DNA of 64,000 nucleotides, taken from assembly GCA_023454175.1 (NCBI GenBank), contig JAEXRW010000037.1, positions 19,258 to 83,257 of the forward strand, read 5' to 3'. Each line of letters starts with the position of its first letter. The stretch's first letter is position 1. Positions 52,205 through 63,300 of this stretch are shown in pieces. A model generated the notes under the pieces. The model was not told the DNA's origin and searched no databases. It saw only the letters and a program-made list of their open reading frames with translations. This stretch comes from Bacillota bacterium. GTDB taxonomy: Bacteria; Bacillota; Clostridia; Christensenellales; JAEXRW01. Position numbers and translations under genes: made by a program.

Positions 52205-54919
52205 ATGAGCATTTTCAATAAAATACTCGGAGGGGGCAACGAAGCCATCGTGAAGTCCCTGGCCAAGATCGCGGAAACCGTGGAAGCACGCGAGGCCGAG
52301 ATGAAGGCGCTCTCCGATGAAGCGCTGCGCGGAAAGACAGCGGAATTCCGCGCCAGGCTGGAGAAGGGGGAATCACTGGACGACCTGCTGCCCGAGGCCT
52401 TTGCCGCGGTGCGGGAGGCTTCAGTGCGCACCACAGGCCTGCGCCACTTCAAGGTGCAGATCATGGGCGGAACGGTGCTGCACCAGGGGCGCATCGCCGA
52501 GATGAAAACGGGCGAAGGCAAAACGCTGGCTGCGACACTGCCCGCATACCTGAATGCGCTGCCGGGCAAGGGCGTCCACATCGTGACCGTCAACGATTAC
52601 CTGGCCAAGCGCGACAGCGAGTGGATGGGGAAGATCTACCGCTTCCTGGGCCTGAACGTGGGCGTGATCCTGAACGATATGGACAACGACACGCGTCGCG
52701 TCGCATACGCCGCGGATATCACATACGGCACCAACAGCGAATTTGGCTTCGACTACCTGCGCGACAACATGTCGATCTACCGCAACCAGCTCGTGCAGCG
52801 CGACCTGAATTTTGCCATCGTGGACGAGGTGGACTCCATCCTCATCGACGAGGCGCGCACGCCGCTCATCATTTCCGGTATGGGGGACAAATCGACCGAA
52901 CTGTACAACCGTGCGGACCGCTTCGTCCGCCGGCTGAGGGAAGAAGAGGACTTTACCAAGGACGAAAAGATGCATGCAGTGACCCTGACGGAAGACGGCG
53001 TGCACAAGGCCGAGCAGGCTTTCGGCGTGGACAACCTGACCGACGTGGAAAACACAGAGCTGAACCACCACATCAACCAGGCATTAAAAGCACACGCCCT
53101 TTTCCACCGCGACAAGGACTATGTGGTAAACGACGGGCAGGTATTCATCGTGGACGAATTCACGGGCCGCCTGATGGTGGGACGGCGCTACAGCGACGGG
53201 CTGCACCAGGCCATTGAGGCAAAGGAAGGCGTGAAGGTGGAACGCGAGTCCAAGACGATGGCGACCATCACGCTGCAGAACTATTTCCGCATGTACAAGA
53301 AGCTCTCGGGCATGACGGGCACGGCAAAGACGGAGGAAGAAGAATTCCAGGGCATCTACAAACTGGACGTCGTGATCGTCCCCACGCACATGCCCATGAT
53401 CCGCCAGGACCACAACGACAGCGTGTACGTGACGATGAAGGGCAAGTTCAACGCGGTGGTGGAGGAGATCGCCGAGCGGCACGCCACCGGACAGCCGGTG
53501 CTGGTGGGCACCATATCCGTAGAAAAAAGCGAAGTGCTGTCCGATATGTTAAAGCGCCGTGGGGTGCGGCACGAGGTATTGAATGCCAAGTACCACGCCA
53601 AGGAGGCCGAGATCGTGGCGCAGGCCGGAAAATATGGCCAGGTGACCATCGCGACGAACATGGCCGGCCGCGGTACCGACATCATCCTGGGGGGCAACCC
53701 GGACTATCTGGCCAGGAAGGAAATGCGCCATCTGGGATATGAAGATACCCTGATCGAGGAAGCAACGAGCTATACGGACACGCACGACGAGAAGATCCTG
53801 GAGGCTAGGGCCAAATACCGGGAACTCTATAAAAAGCATAAAGCCGATACCGATGCGGAACACGAAAAAGTCGTGGGCCTGGGCGGCCTGCATATCATCG
53901 GCACCGAGCGGCACGAATCCCGCCGTATCGACAACCAGCTGCGCGGCAGAAGCGGACGCCAGGGCGACCCGGGCTCCTCCCGCTTTTACATCTCGCTGGA
54001 CGACGACCTGATGCGGCTTTTCGGATCGGACCGCATCAAGGGCATGGTGGGGGCGCTGAACCCGGACGACACCGTCCCCATGGCATACGGCATCCTCTCA
54101 CGGCAGATCGAAACGGCACAGAAACGGGTGGAGAGCCACAACTACGGCATCCGCAAACACGTGCTGCAGTACGACGACGTGATGAACAAACAGCGCGAGG
54201 TGATCTATTCCCAGCGCCGCAAGGTCCTGATGGGGGAAGACGTGCACGACTCGGTCCTGAGCATGGTGGACTCCATGGTGAACGACGCGATGGAAGCCTA
54301 CTGCCCGCCGAAGGTACATGAAGAAGAATGGGACCTGGAAGGCCTGAGCGAGTATTTCACCAAAACATTCCTGCCCCGCGGCGAAACGGTGGCGACAGTA
54401 AAAGACCTGGAGGAGCTGGACAGGGACGAACTGAAGGAAAAGATAAAAGCGCGCGCCCTGGAACTGTATTCCGAGCAGGAAGCGACCATCACAGGCGACG
54501 GCGGAGACATGCGCGAGATCGAGCGCTACGTCCTGCTAAAGACCGTGGACAACAAGTGGACGGACCATATCGACCTGATGGACCAGCTGCGCCAGGGCGT
54601 GGGGCTGCGGGCGTACGGCAACATCGACCCGGTCGTGGAATATAAAATGGAAGGGTACGACATGTTTGAGGGCATGATCAAATCCATCCAGGAAGAGACG
54701 CTCTTTATCCTGTACCACGTGCAGGTGAAGAAGATGCCTGAACGGCGGCAGCAGACGGCGCAGCTGCGGACCTCGGGCGGGAGCGAAGAGGAAATCATGG
54801 GTGAGGACGAAAAGCCCAAGGGCGGCGCAAAGAGCGCAGCGGGGGCAAAGGTGGGGCGGAACGACCCGTGCCCTTGTGGGAGCGGGAAAAAGTATAAGCA
54901 TTGTTGCGGCGCGAATTGA
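52205..54919 (+). CDS. secA: Protein translocase ATPase SecA
   Basis: A 904-residue motor that drives proteins through SecYEG. Motifs: Walker A GEGKTLAA (from Gly103), DEVDSILIDEARTPLIISG, RESKTMATITLQNYFRMY, GRGTDI and RIDNQLRGRSGRQGDPGSS. The C-terminus is a zinc-binding SEC-C tail NDPCPCGSGKKYKHCCG. ATG 52205 has GGAGG upstream. It precedes prfB, the usual gene order. Confidence 0.98.
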   Translation: MSIFNKILGGGNEAIVKSLAKIAETVEAREAEMKALSDEALRGKTAEFRARLEKGESLDDLLPEAFAAVREASVRTTGLRHFKVQIMGGTVLHQGRIAEMKTGEGKTLAATLPAYLNALPGKGVHIVTVNDYLAKRDSEWMGKIYRFLGLNVGVILNDMDNDTRRVAYAADITYGTNSEFGFDYLRDNMSIYRNQLVQRDLNFAIVDEVDSILIDEARTPLIISGMGDKSTELYNRADRFVRRLREEEDFTKDEKMHAVTLTEDGVHKAEQAFGVDNLTDVENTELNHHINQALKAHALFHRDKDYVVNDGQVFIVDEFTGRLMVGRRYSDGLHQAIEAKEGVKVERESKTMATITLQNYFRMYKKLSGMTGTAKTEEEEFQGIYKLDVVIVPTHMPMIRQDHNDSVYVTMKGKFNAVVEEIAERHATGQPVLVGTISVEKSEVLSDMLKRRGVRHEVLNAKYHAKEAEIVAQAGKYGQVTIATNMAGRGTDIILGGNPDYLARKEMRHLGYEDTLIEEATSYTDTHDEKILEARAKYRELYKKHKADTDAEHEKVVGLGGLHIIGTERHESRRIDNQLRGRSGRQGDPGSSRFYISLDDDLMRLFGSDRIKGMVGALNPDDTVPMAYGILSRQIETAQKRVESHNYGIRKHVLQYDDVMNKQREVIYSQRRKVLMGEDVHDSVLSMVDSMVNDAMEAYCPPKVHEEEWDLEGLSEYFTKTFLPRGETVATVKDLEELDRDELKEKIKARALELYSEQEATITGDGGDMREIERYVLLKTVDNKWTDHIDLMDQLRQGVGLRAYGNIDPVVEYKMEGYDMFEGMIKSIQEETLFILYHVQVKKMPERRQQTAQLRTSGGSEEEIMGEDEKPKGGAKSAAGAKVGRNDPCPCGSGKKYKHCCGAN

Positions 54920-55255
54920 TTTCCAGGTGGGACCTGGGCGGTCCCCCCTAGATACCTCGCTGCACCTCGCAGGTGCGGCCGCTCGGATACCCCCCTGCCT
55001 ATAAGGTATGCCGAGTTACGTACACGCCGCAACTCGGCATGGATTTTATGTGGTTGGTTGTTGTGATGCCACCACTACACCTAATTTCCAATCTTCGCCG
55101 CGCCTTGTAAAACGCGCAACGCGCGCAGCTATTAAGGATTGCTTGGGGTCGAATATTGCAGGTCATTGCCAAAGTCGCAGAAATGCGAGATGCGGACAGG
55201 GACCCTAAAAAAAACAGATTACCATTATTGATTATAGATAGGAGTTGAAAAAGCG
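54920..55255. other. Non-coding secA-prfB gap with hairpins and a dispersed repeat
   Basis: It holds a 6-bp hairpin near 54962-54976, a 10-bp stem with 13-base loop (55008-55017 with 55031-55040), and at 55093-55128 a copy of the CGCCTTGTA(C/A)AACGCGC repeat also seen at 48767 and 48887. No supported gene. Confidence 0.55.
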
Positions 55256-56354
55256 TTGATCGAACTGGACAACTACAAACTGGAACTGCAGGAAATGGAA
55301 GAGACGCTGAAAAAGGCAGGTGAGTCCCTTTGACCTGCCCCGGCTGAAAAACGAGCTACAGGGGCTGAGGGACGAAATGGCGGCGCCGGAATTCTGGAAC
55401 GACACGGAGAAATCCTCGAAGGTGAACCAGAAGGCCAAGGCGCTGGAAAACAAGATCAATTCACATGAAAAACTGACGGGCAGGGTGCAGGACGCCCTGC
55501 TGCTGATACAAATGGCGCAGGAGGAGGAAGACTCCTCGGTGATCGAGGAGATCGGCAAGGAGAAGCAGGCACTGGCGCACGAAGTGGAGACCTTAAGACT
55601 CTCCACCCTGCTCAAAGGGCAGTATGACGCCAACAACGCCATCCTCTCCCTGCACGCAGGCGCGGGCGGCACGGAGGCCCAGGACTGGGTATCCATGCTG
55701 TACCGCATGTACATGCGCTACTGCGAGAAAAACGGGTACCAGACGAAGCTGCTGGATATGCTGGAGGGCGACGAGGCGGGCATCAAAAGCGTGACCTTCA
55801 TGGCCATCGGGGACAACGCGTACGGGTACCTGAAGGCCGAAAAGGGCGTCCACAGGCTGGTACGTATTTCGCCTTTTGACGCATCGGCGCGGCGGCACAC
55901 CTCGTTTGCCTCGCTGGACGTGATGCCCGAGATCGAGGACGACACCGCCATCGAGATACGGCAGGAGGACCTGAAGATCGACACCTACCGCAGCGGCGGC
56001 AAGGGCGGGCAGAACGTGAACAAGGTAGAATCCGCCATCCGCATCACCCACATCCCAACGGGCATCATCACCCAGTGCCAGAACGAGCGCAGCCAGCTAC
56101 AGAACAAGGAAACGGCACTGAAGATGCTGCGCAGCAAACTCATCGAGCTGAAAGAGCGCGAGATGATGGAGAAGAACACCGAGATCAAGGGCGAGATGAA
56201 AAAGATCGAGTGGGGAAGCCAGATACGCTCGTATGTATTCCACCCCTACAGCATGGTGAAGGACCACCGGACGGGGACGGAGACGGGGAACGTGCAGGCC
56301 GTGATGGACGGGGAACTGGAGGAATTCATCAGCTCCTATCTACAAAAATCATAA
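55256..56354 (+). CDS. prfB: Peptide chain release factor 2, with programmed +1 frameshift
   Basis: The first 25 codons from TTG 55256 (GGAG at 55241-55244) end at an in-frame TGA at 55331-55333. The sequence AGGTGAGTCCCTTTGAC has the SD-like element, CTT slip codon and TGA of the classic prfB autoregulatory frameshift. A +1 shift continues at GAC 55332 into a 340-residue frame, giving about 365 residues. RF2 features: VRISPFDASA (SPF stop-recognition motif), GGKGGQNVNKVESAIR (GGQ). It releases peptides at UGA and UAA codons, so low RF2 favours the shift. Confidence 0.95.
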
Positions 56355-56363
56355 TCAAGAGAT

Positions 56364-56397
56364 AAAAAGCGGGAGGAATACTTCCGCTTTTTTTACA
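56364..56397 (+). terminator. Terminator after prfB
   Basis: A 12-bp stem with one G-T pair (56364-56375 with 56381-56392) followed by Ts. The next gene's AGGAGG overlaps the end of this region. Confidence 0.85.
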
Positions 56398-56406
56398 GGA
56401 GGCATC

Positions 56407-56817
56407 ATGGATACCGGAGCGGGAAAGAAGCGATTACCTGTCATTCTCATCCTCTGTGGCGTGCTGATGGCGGTATTCACTGTATTGCGGCTGGTGGACC
56501 TGTGGAATGACCTGCGGGGTTGGATGCCGGACGGACTGGATGACGGCAATATTGTTTATCTGATCATTGGCGCTGGGCTGGCGGTACTGGCGGGTGTATC
56601 GGCATACGGCTTTTTCCGGCGGCGGCGATGGAGCCTGGCGGGTACTATCATCGTCGTGATCTGCAACATCCTGTCGTTGGTACTGATCGATTTGCCGCCT
56701 GCGGAGCCGCCTTATGCGGATTACGCGTACGGGGCATTGAGCCTCATTACGCTGATCCTTGCAATAACATCGTTGAAACATCTCGGGGCAAAGGTAAAAA
56801 CCGGAACGGAGATATGA
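56407..56817 (+). CDS. Small membrane protein, unknown function
   Basis: A 136-residue protein with four hydrophobic segments (about residues 10-30, 48-70, 76-95 and 105-125) connected by short loops. Its layout resembles small DUF-type integral membrane proteins; no family was recognised. ACAGGAGG lies 5 bases before the ATG. Confidence 0.65.
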   Translation: MDTGAGKKRLPVILILCGVLMAVFTVLRLVDLWNDLRGWMPDGLDDGNIVYLIIGAGLAVLAGVSAYGFFRRRRWSLAGTIIVVICNILSLVLIDLPPAEPPYADYAYGALSLITLILAITSLKHLGAKVKTGTEI

Positions 56818-56919
56818 ACTCAACCGTTGCGAGCAGATGGAGCAAAGAAGAAGCCTGGTTCCACGACAAAATCCATCAATAGAAGGCATAATACAGATGT
56901 AAATATTAAGCAAAACGTA

Positions 56920-56948
56920 TTGACACAAAGGGCCAAAAGCAATATCCT
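56920..56948 (+). promoter_or_regulatory. Promoter of LRR protein gene 1
   Basis: TTGACA (56920-56925), 17-base spacer and TATCCT (56943-56948). The spacer shares GCCAAAAGCAA with the promoter at 60193-60221, so the two LRR genes are probably controlled in the same way. Confidence 0.6.
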
Positions 56949-57100
56949 CTCTATATCCACTGGAATATATTACATATATACATCATTACGATAAATCCGG
57001 ATTTACAATATCAACGGCGATAACGCGTGCGCGCGCTGATCATCTTTATATTGGATTACCAGCCATCACAATTCAAACTGTAAATACCGGAGGCATTTTT

Positions 57101-60052
57101 ATGAAACGCAAAAGCGGATTTCTCAAGGCCCTTCTGAGCATCACCATCTCCCTGACCCTCATCGCGACATTCCTGCCCACGGCGTTCGCCGACCCTGACG
57201 ACGCCCTGACGAAGACAAGCAATCCTTCGCTTTACCAAGCCCTGCATGATTCCTATGGATTGGACCCTGATAACAATGAACATATCACGCAGGGAGAAAT
57301 GGCGGGGCTGAGCGGAGAACTGGATCTGAGCAATAAGAGCATCACCGATGTGAGCGGGCTGCAATACTGCTCCGGCATCACGGCGCTGAACCTGCGGAGC
57401 AACATGGGCCTGACCAGCATCGCTCCGCTGGATAACGTGGAGATGACGAAGCTGCAAATCCTGAACCTGAGATCCACAAACGTTGATACGATCCCCCAAA
57501 CGCTGGAGATGCCAAAACTGGAATACCTGAACCTTTCCTACACGCCCATTTACGACGGTGCGACAGACGGGACAACAGGCGGGCTATACGGTATAACCTC
57601 CTCAAATATCGGGTCATTAAATACCGGCAGCAACCCGGGGCTGAGGCACCTGTACCTGGAGCACTGCACCAGCCTGACGACCATCGAAAATCTGAAAGAC
57701 ATGTCATCGCTGTATGAACTGGACCTGCTGGAAAACAGCCTGACGGCCCTGCCGGCAGACCTGTCCAACATGGACGAACTATATACCCTTCAACTAGGCG
57801 GCTCCACGCCATCATACTACGGCGGGCCCATGAGCACACCCACGGCACTGGGCACACTGGCCAACATCAGCGCGCTTGCCACACTGCCCCGTTTCGCTAC
57901 CCATACCGACGGCAAAAGCGGCGGCATCCTGAACGTATCCAACAGCACCCTGCAGGACGCCAGCTTTTTGAACAACTGCAACGGACTGGAATACCTGTAC
58001 TGGTCATACAGCCAGGAAACCGGCCTGGTGCTCCCCACGATGAACGACTACCTCTTCCACATCCAGCTGGATCATGACATCCACATCACCAATGATATGC
58101 TGCGTGACAATATCGCCACCATGGAACGCATCTATATAGAAGAAGACGGCAAAAACTATGCCTTGCTGGATATCAGCGGAACGGCTATCACGGACGTGAG
58201 CTCACTAGCGGTACGTACCGGCTATGACGGCGCCAAAGGGCTGGGCACGCTGTACTGGCACGACACACCCTCGCTCACCCCCGCAAACCTGGCAACCCTG
58301 GCAAATCTGAAAGGCCTGGAAAACTTGCACAATATCGACCTGTACGGGGATACAGGCATCCAGGACGACCCGGCAACGTTTTTCAATGCCATCAAACAGA
58401 TGACCCATGTCACGATCCTGGGGCTGCACAGCTGCCAGATCGGGACGATCGAAGGGCTGGGAGATATGACCCAACTCCTGCAGCTGTATATCAGCCAGAA
58501 CAACCTGACAGATATCAGCGAGCTCAGCAGCCTGACCAACCTAACGGACCTGAATCTATATGGAAACTATATCACGGATATAACACCGCTTCAGGGGCTG
58601 TCGCACCTGACAACGCTGGATCTGGATGAAAATTTCCTGGACCCGATGGCGGGAAGCGCGGACAGGGCCATACTCGACAGCCTGCCAGCAGCCGGCCATC
58701 ATCTGAGCTATAACAACCAGATCAAGGTCACCGTCAACTATGATCATGGAGCACATGGCATCGCGCCATCCCCGTCCAGCCAGGATGTCTATTTCAAACA
58801 GACATTCACGCCGCCGGTATTGATCCCTTCCACCGGCTGGGGATTCATCGGCTGGGATGCGAACAACCTAGATACAAATACAAACCAGTGGGATGTGCAC
58901 AGCGGCGACTCAACGACCGTGGCCGCACACGCGACCCTGAAACAGATCGGCCCCGGGGCCACCATCACCTTCACGGCGCAGTACTCCAACGCAGCTTACA
59001 CAGTGACATTCAACTCCAACCAGGGAAGCACAGTGGCTCCCAGATCCACACTCTACGGCTATACGATCTCCTCGCCCACACCGCCGACCCGGAACGGATA
59101 CACCTTCTGCGGGTGGTATACAAACACCAGCCTCACTACGCCCGTCGCTTTCCCGTACAAGGTCACAGGCAACGTTACTTTCTACGCGAAATGGCAGCCG
59201 AACACCGCGTATCTGACCAAGATCAACCTTTCGGGCGGGTACACGCTGGCTTTTTCCAAGACAAAGACCAGTTACAAACTGACCATCGGCGAGAACGTCC
59301 CGTCCATCACCCTCACGCCTATCAAAGAGAACGATACGGCCAAGATGTGGATCCAGGGCGTGGAACGCAGCAGCTATACTACGCCGGTGATCAAAAACGG
59401 AAAGTACCTGACCGTCAAGATCAAGGTGAAACTCGGGTCCAAGACCAAATACTATTACGTGAAGGTCACACGGGCGAAATCCAGCGTCAACCTGCTGTCC
59501 GAAATGCATACGAACACGAGCGAAAAGATCACGCCCGCCCTCACAGACACAAACGTCCAGTACACGCTGGAACTGGGTGAAAACACGAAATCGGTGCGGA
59601 TCTATGGGACTGCGAAGGCAGCCGGACTGGCAAAGGTATACTACTCGGGCAAGAAATACACGCTGAACAACGGGCAGTACAAGACCGCGACCATCAAAGT
59701 AAAAGCCCAGAACGGAAGTGTGAAGAAATATACCATCAAGATCCACAGGGCGCCCTCCACGAACGCGAACCTGAAAAGCCTGAAGACCAATTCCAGCGCA
59801 TACAAGGTGCAGCCCGCGTTCAGCGCCGGGGTGACGACCTACAGAGTTACGCTGCCGGCAAACAAAAGCTACGTGATCATTTACGCTTCCAAGGCAGAAT
59901 CCCACGCGAAGATGACCATCAACGGGCAGAACAGGACATCGCTGAAAGTGAACGTACCCGCGGGCAGCGGCCTGGCGGCGACGGTCCACGTCATCGTCAC
60001 CGCGCAGGCGGGAGGAACGAAGGATTATGTGATCAACATCTACCGGCCGTGA
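57101..60052 (+). CDS. Secreted leucine-rich-repeat surface protein 1
   Basis: A 983-residue exported protein. A signal peptide with cleavage after AFA (about residue 30) is followed by an EF-hand-like loop (Asp55, Asp57, Asn59, Glu66). SDS22/internalin-type leucine-rich repeats occupy about residues 75-540 (for example LTNLTDLNLYGNYITDITPL). An InlB-B-repeat-like module follows (about 610-700, with YTVTFNSNQG and NGYTFCGWY), then a C-terminal set of cadherin-like beta-sandwich domains. No LPXTG is seen. Probable adhesion or polymer-binding role. Confidence 0.85.
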   Translation: MKRKSGFLKALLSITISLTLIATFLPTAFADPDDALTKTSNPSLYQALHDSYGLDPDNNEHITQGEMAGLSGELDLSNKSITDVSGLQYCSGITALNLRSNMGLTSIAPLDNVEMTKLQILNLRSTNVDTIPQTLEMPKLEYLNLSYTPIYDGATDGTTGGLYGITSSNIGSLNTGSNPGLRHLYLEHCTSLTTIENLKDMSSLYELDLLENSLTALPADLSNMDELYTLQLGGSTPSYYGGPMSTPTALGTLANISALATLPRFATHTDGKSGGILNVSNSTLQDASFLNNCNGLEYLYWSYSQETGLVLPTMNDYLFHIQLDHDIHITNDMLRDNIATMERIYIEEDGKNYALLDISGTAITDVSSLAVRTGYDGAKGLGTLYWHDTPSLTPANLATLANLKGLENLHNIDLYGDTGIQDDPATFFNAIKQMTHVTILGLHSCQIGTIEGLGDMTQLLQLYISQNNLTDISELSSLTNLTDLNLYGNYITDITPLQGLSHLTTLDLDENFLDPMAGSADRAILDSLPAAGHHLSYNNQIKVTVNYDHGAHGIAPSPSSQDVYFKQTFTPPVLIPSTGWGFIGWDANNLDTNTNQWDVHSGDSTTVAAHATLKQIGPGATITFTAQYSNAAYTVTFNSNQGSTVAPRSTLYGYTISSPTPPTRNGYTFCGWYTNTSLTTPVAFPYKVTGNVTFYAKWQPNTAYLTKINLSGGYTLAFSKTKTSYKLTIGENVPSITLTPIKENDTAKMWIQGVERSSYTTPVIKNGKYLTVKIKVKLGSKTKYYYVKVTRAKSSVNLLSEMHTNTSEKITPALTDTNVQYTLELGENTKSVRIYGTAKAAGLAKVYYSGKKYTLNNGQYKTATIKVKAQNGSVKKYTIKIHRAPSTNANLKSLKTNSSAYKVQPAFSAGVTTYRVTLPANKSYVIIYASKAESHAKMTINGQNRTSLKVNVPAGSGLAATVHVIVTAQAGGTKDYVINIYRP
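59650..60052 (+). repeat. 3' block nearly identical to the end of LRR gene 2
   Basis: This stretch matches 63410-63812 almost base for base; the two encoded C-termini differ at only about three residues. It marks a recent duplication or gene conversion. Confidence 0.85.
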
Positions 60053-60086
60053 CCGTCAGAATTACATTGATAACGAGCAACCAGCA

Positions 60087-60112
60087 GGCCTCCGGGAAAC
60101 CGGGGGCCTTTT
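60087..60112 (+). terminator. Terminator after LRR gene 1
   Basis: A 9-bp GC-rich stem with one G-T pair (60087-60095 with 60100-60108) followed by TTTTCT. Confidence 0.75.
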
Positions 60113-60192
60113 CTGTGTGGGATACAAGAAACCAACACCCATAAAACGACAAAAGTGCCCACATAATAACTGCTAATATATAGTAAATAATA

Positions 60193-60221
60193 TTGACTTA
60201 GACTGCCAAAAGCAATATCCT
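60193..60221 (+). promoter_or_regulatory. Promoter of LRR protein gene 2
   Basis: TTGACT (60193-60198), 17-base spacer and TATCCT (60216-60221), with the same GCCAAAAGCAA spacer as the gene 1 promoter. Confidence 0.6.
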
Positions 60222-60338
60222 CTGCTTATAAATGGTTGTTAGACATTACTAATTATAACCTATATATGTAACCGGTCATTCCGCCGCATCATTGTCCGCA
60301 GATTTCCAAACTGAAAATACAACTCGGAGGATCTATTT

Positions 60339-63300
60339 ATGAAACGCAATTTTACCAAGGCTCTCCTCGGCATCATCCTATCACTGACCCTGATCGCGAC
60401 ATTCCTGCCGACGGTGTTTGCGGCACCCGGCGACCCTGCACTGACAACGGCGGGCAACCCAACATTGTACGCCGCACTCCATGGCTCCCCATTCAATCTG
60501 GATCCGGATAACGATGGAACCATCACTCAGGGGGAGATGGCAGGCCTGCCCAGCAACCTGAACCTGAGCAATAAACATATCACGGACCTGACAGGCATGG
60601 AGTACGCAACCGACGTGACCCAACTGAACCTGGGCAACAATGAAATCACCGACATTTCGAAGCTGAACGGGCTTACAAACCTGCACGTGCTTTACCTGAA
60701 CAACAATCAGATCACCGATTTAACGAGTCTGGCAGGGCTTACAAACCTGACGCACCTTTATCTGGATTACAATAACGGGCTCGCAGACATAACGAGCCTG
60801 ACGGGGCTTTCAAAACTGCTGACGCTGGTACTAAGCCACGACACAGCCCTCCTTTTCCCGCCCAGCCTTTCGGGCATGACGGCGCTTCAAACCCTGGAAT
60901 TAGGCTATATACCCGGCCTTTCAGGCAAAGCTAACTTCGAGGCGGCGGTAACGTCCCTGGGCAGCCTCGCCTCGCTGAGTTTAACAGGATCGGGCGTAAA
61001 GGACGTGAGTTTCCTTTCGCCAACGGCTGTGCCGACGCTACGAACACTGGGCTGGGGCGTGACGACCCTCACCCCTTCCGAAGCAGGTACGGTATCAGGG
61101 CTGAGCCAGATCACGACGCTACTGATGACGAATGACCATATCGGTGACGCATCCCTTCCCACGATCGGTGGGCTGACGAACCTGACCTACCTCAACCTAT
61201 GGGACAACCAACTCTCAAGCCTAGCCCCCATCTCTGGCCTGACAAACCTGAGGACGCTGTATATGGGTTACAACTATATCTGCGACTTAAGCCCGCTCTC
61301 AGGCATGCACCTCGATACCTTGGACTGCCAGCAGAATTACCTCGACCCCACGTCCGGGAGTGCGGACATCACCGACCTGGCGGCGCTCAACGTACCCCAC
61401 CTGACTGCCTCCGGCCAAAGACAGATAACAGTCAATTATACAAGCGATCCCACCATAGGGACGCCTTCGAGACCATCCGACACAGTCTATTATGAGCAGT
61501 CCTACACAGCACCCGGTGTCACGGAAACGGGCGATATGGCCTTCACAGGCTGGGACACCAATAATGACGGAAACAAGGATGTGCAGGGCGGGGGCGACAT
61601 GTCCGTCACAGCGCCGAGGCCCATCTCCGGAAATACGGTGGAATTCACGGCCGTTTACGATACAGCAATAGAAGCCGTCACAAATACGGGCCCATCGGCC
61701 AATGCACCGCTTTACAACGCCTTAAAGGCTGCAAGACCAGGCCTTGACCTCAACGGGAACGGGACTATCATGGACTTCGAACTACAACGACTGACAGGCA
61801 CCCTGGACCTTCAAGACAAGGGCATAACCAATATTAACGGGCTGCAGTACTGTACTCAAATCACGGAGCTGAAACTGGGCAATAACTATCCTTACCCAAA
61901 CAATAACCAGATCTCCGACATATCGAGCCTTTCGGGGCTCACAAACCTGCAGCGCCTTTTCCTGAGCTATAATCTAATAACCGACACCGGTATGACGCAC
62001 CTGGCCACGCTTACGAACCTGACCCATCTGTACCTGGACTACAATACCGGAATCACCGACATATCGGGCCTGACCGCGCTGACAAAACTACGGATGCTCA
62101 TACTGGCCCATGACACCAACCTCACCTTCCCGGCGAGCCTCTCAGGCATGACGGCGCTTAATTTCCTCGATTTAAGCTATATACCCGGCCTTTCAAGCAA
62201 AACAAACTTCCAAGCGGCGGTATCGTCCCTCCCCCACCTTTTTACGCTTAGCATCACCTATTCGGGCGTAACGGACGTGAGCTTCCTCTCGACGGCGCCC
62301 GAACTGCAACAGCTATTCTGGGGCGGAACGTTCCTGTCGCCTGACGATGTATATACGCTGAAGGACCTGAGCCATTTAAAGTCGCTGGACCTGGTGAACG
62401 ACCATATCGGCGACGCAGGACTTATCAAGTTTGCAAGCATGCCAGGCCTGACACAACTGACCGAACTGGGCCTGTGGGACAATTTCCTCACGGACCTCAG
62501 CCCGATAGCGGGCATGACAAACCTGAAGAGACTGCGTATAGGCGCCAACTATATCAGCGACCTGAGCACGCTCACGGGGCTGCACTTGAATACGCTGGAC
62601 TGCTCCTACAATGACCTAGACCCCACAACGGGGAGCGCAGACAGGGCTGTGATGACAGCCCTCAACCCCGCACACCTGGATTACAGCTACCAACACCAGT
62701 ACAACATCTATTACCAAAGCAACCCTGCCAAGGGGACGCCGGAGCGTACAACAGACACGGTCTATTACCAGCAATCCTTTAAAACACCACGGGTGACGAC
62801 ATTCGGATACGATTTCCTGGGCTGGGACATCAACTCCAACGGGACAGCAGACGTGCAGGCAGCCACAGTGACGACATTCGCGCCCGCCGCGCAGTGGGAA
62901 AACGGAGGGTATAACTACACTGCCGTGTACAGCGCCAGCCCGCAGCTGCCGAGCGTGTACCTGAAGGCCATAGAACTTTCGGTCGGGGCCAGATTTTCCA
63001 CCACCAAGCCATTTTCCCCGACAAAGACGACCTGTACGATATACCTGAACGAGGCCACCCCAAAGCTGACCATCACGCCGGTAAAGGCCTATGACAGCGC
63101 GGCGGTGAAGATCGCCAACCAGGCAGTGACGAGCTATACAACGCCGACCATCAAAAACGGTAAATCCCTCACAGTGAAGGTGAAAGTCTCGATCCCAGGC
63201 AAGAGCAGGACCTACACTCTCACCGTGAAACGCGCCAAATCCACGGACAGCTACCTCTCAGACCTTCATACCAGTACGACCGAAAAGATCACGCCTATGC

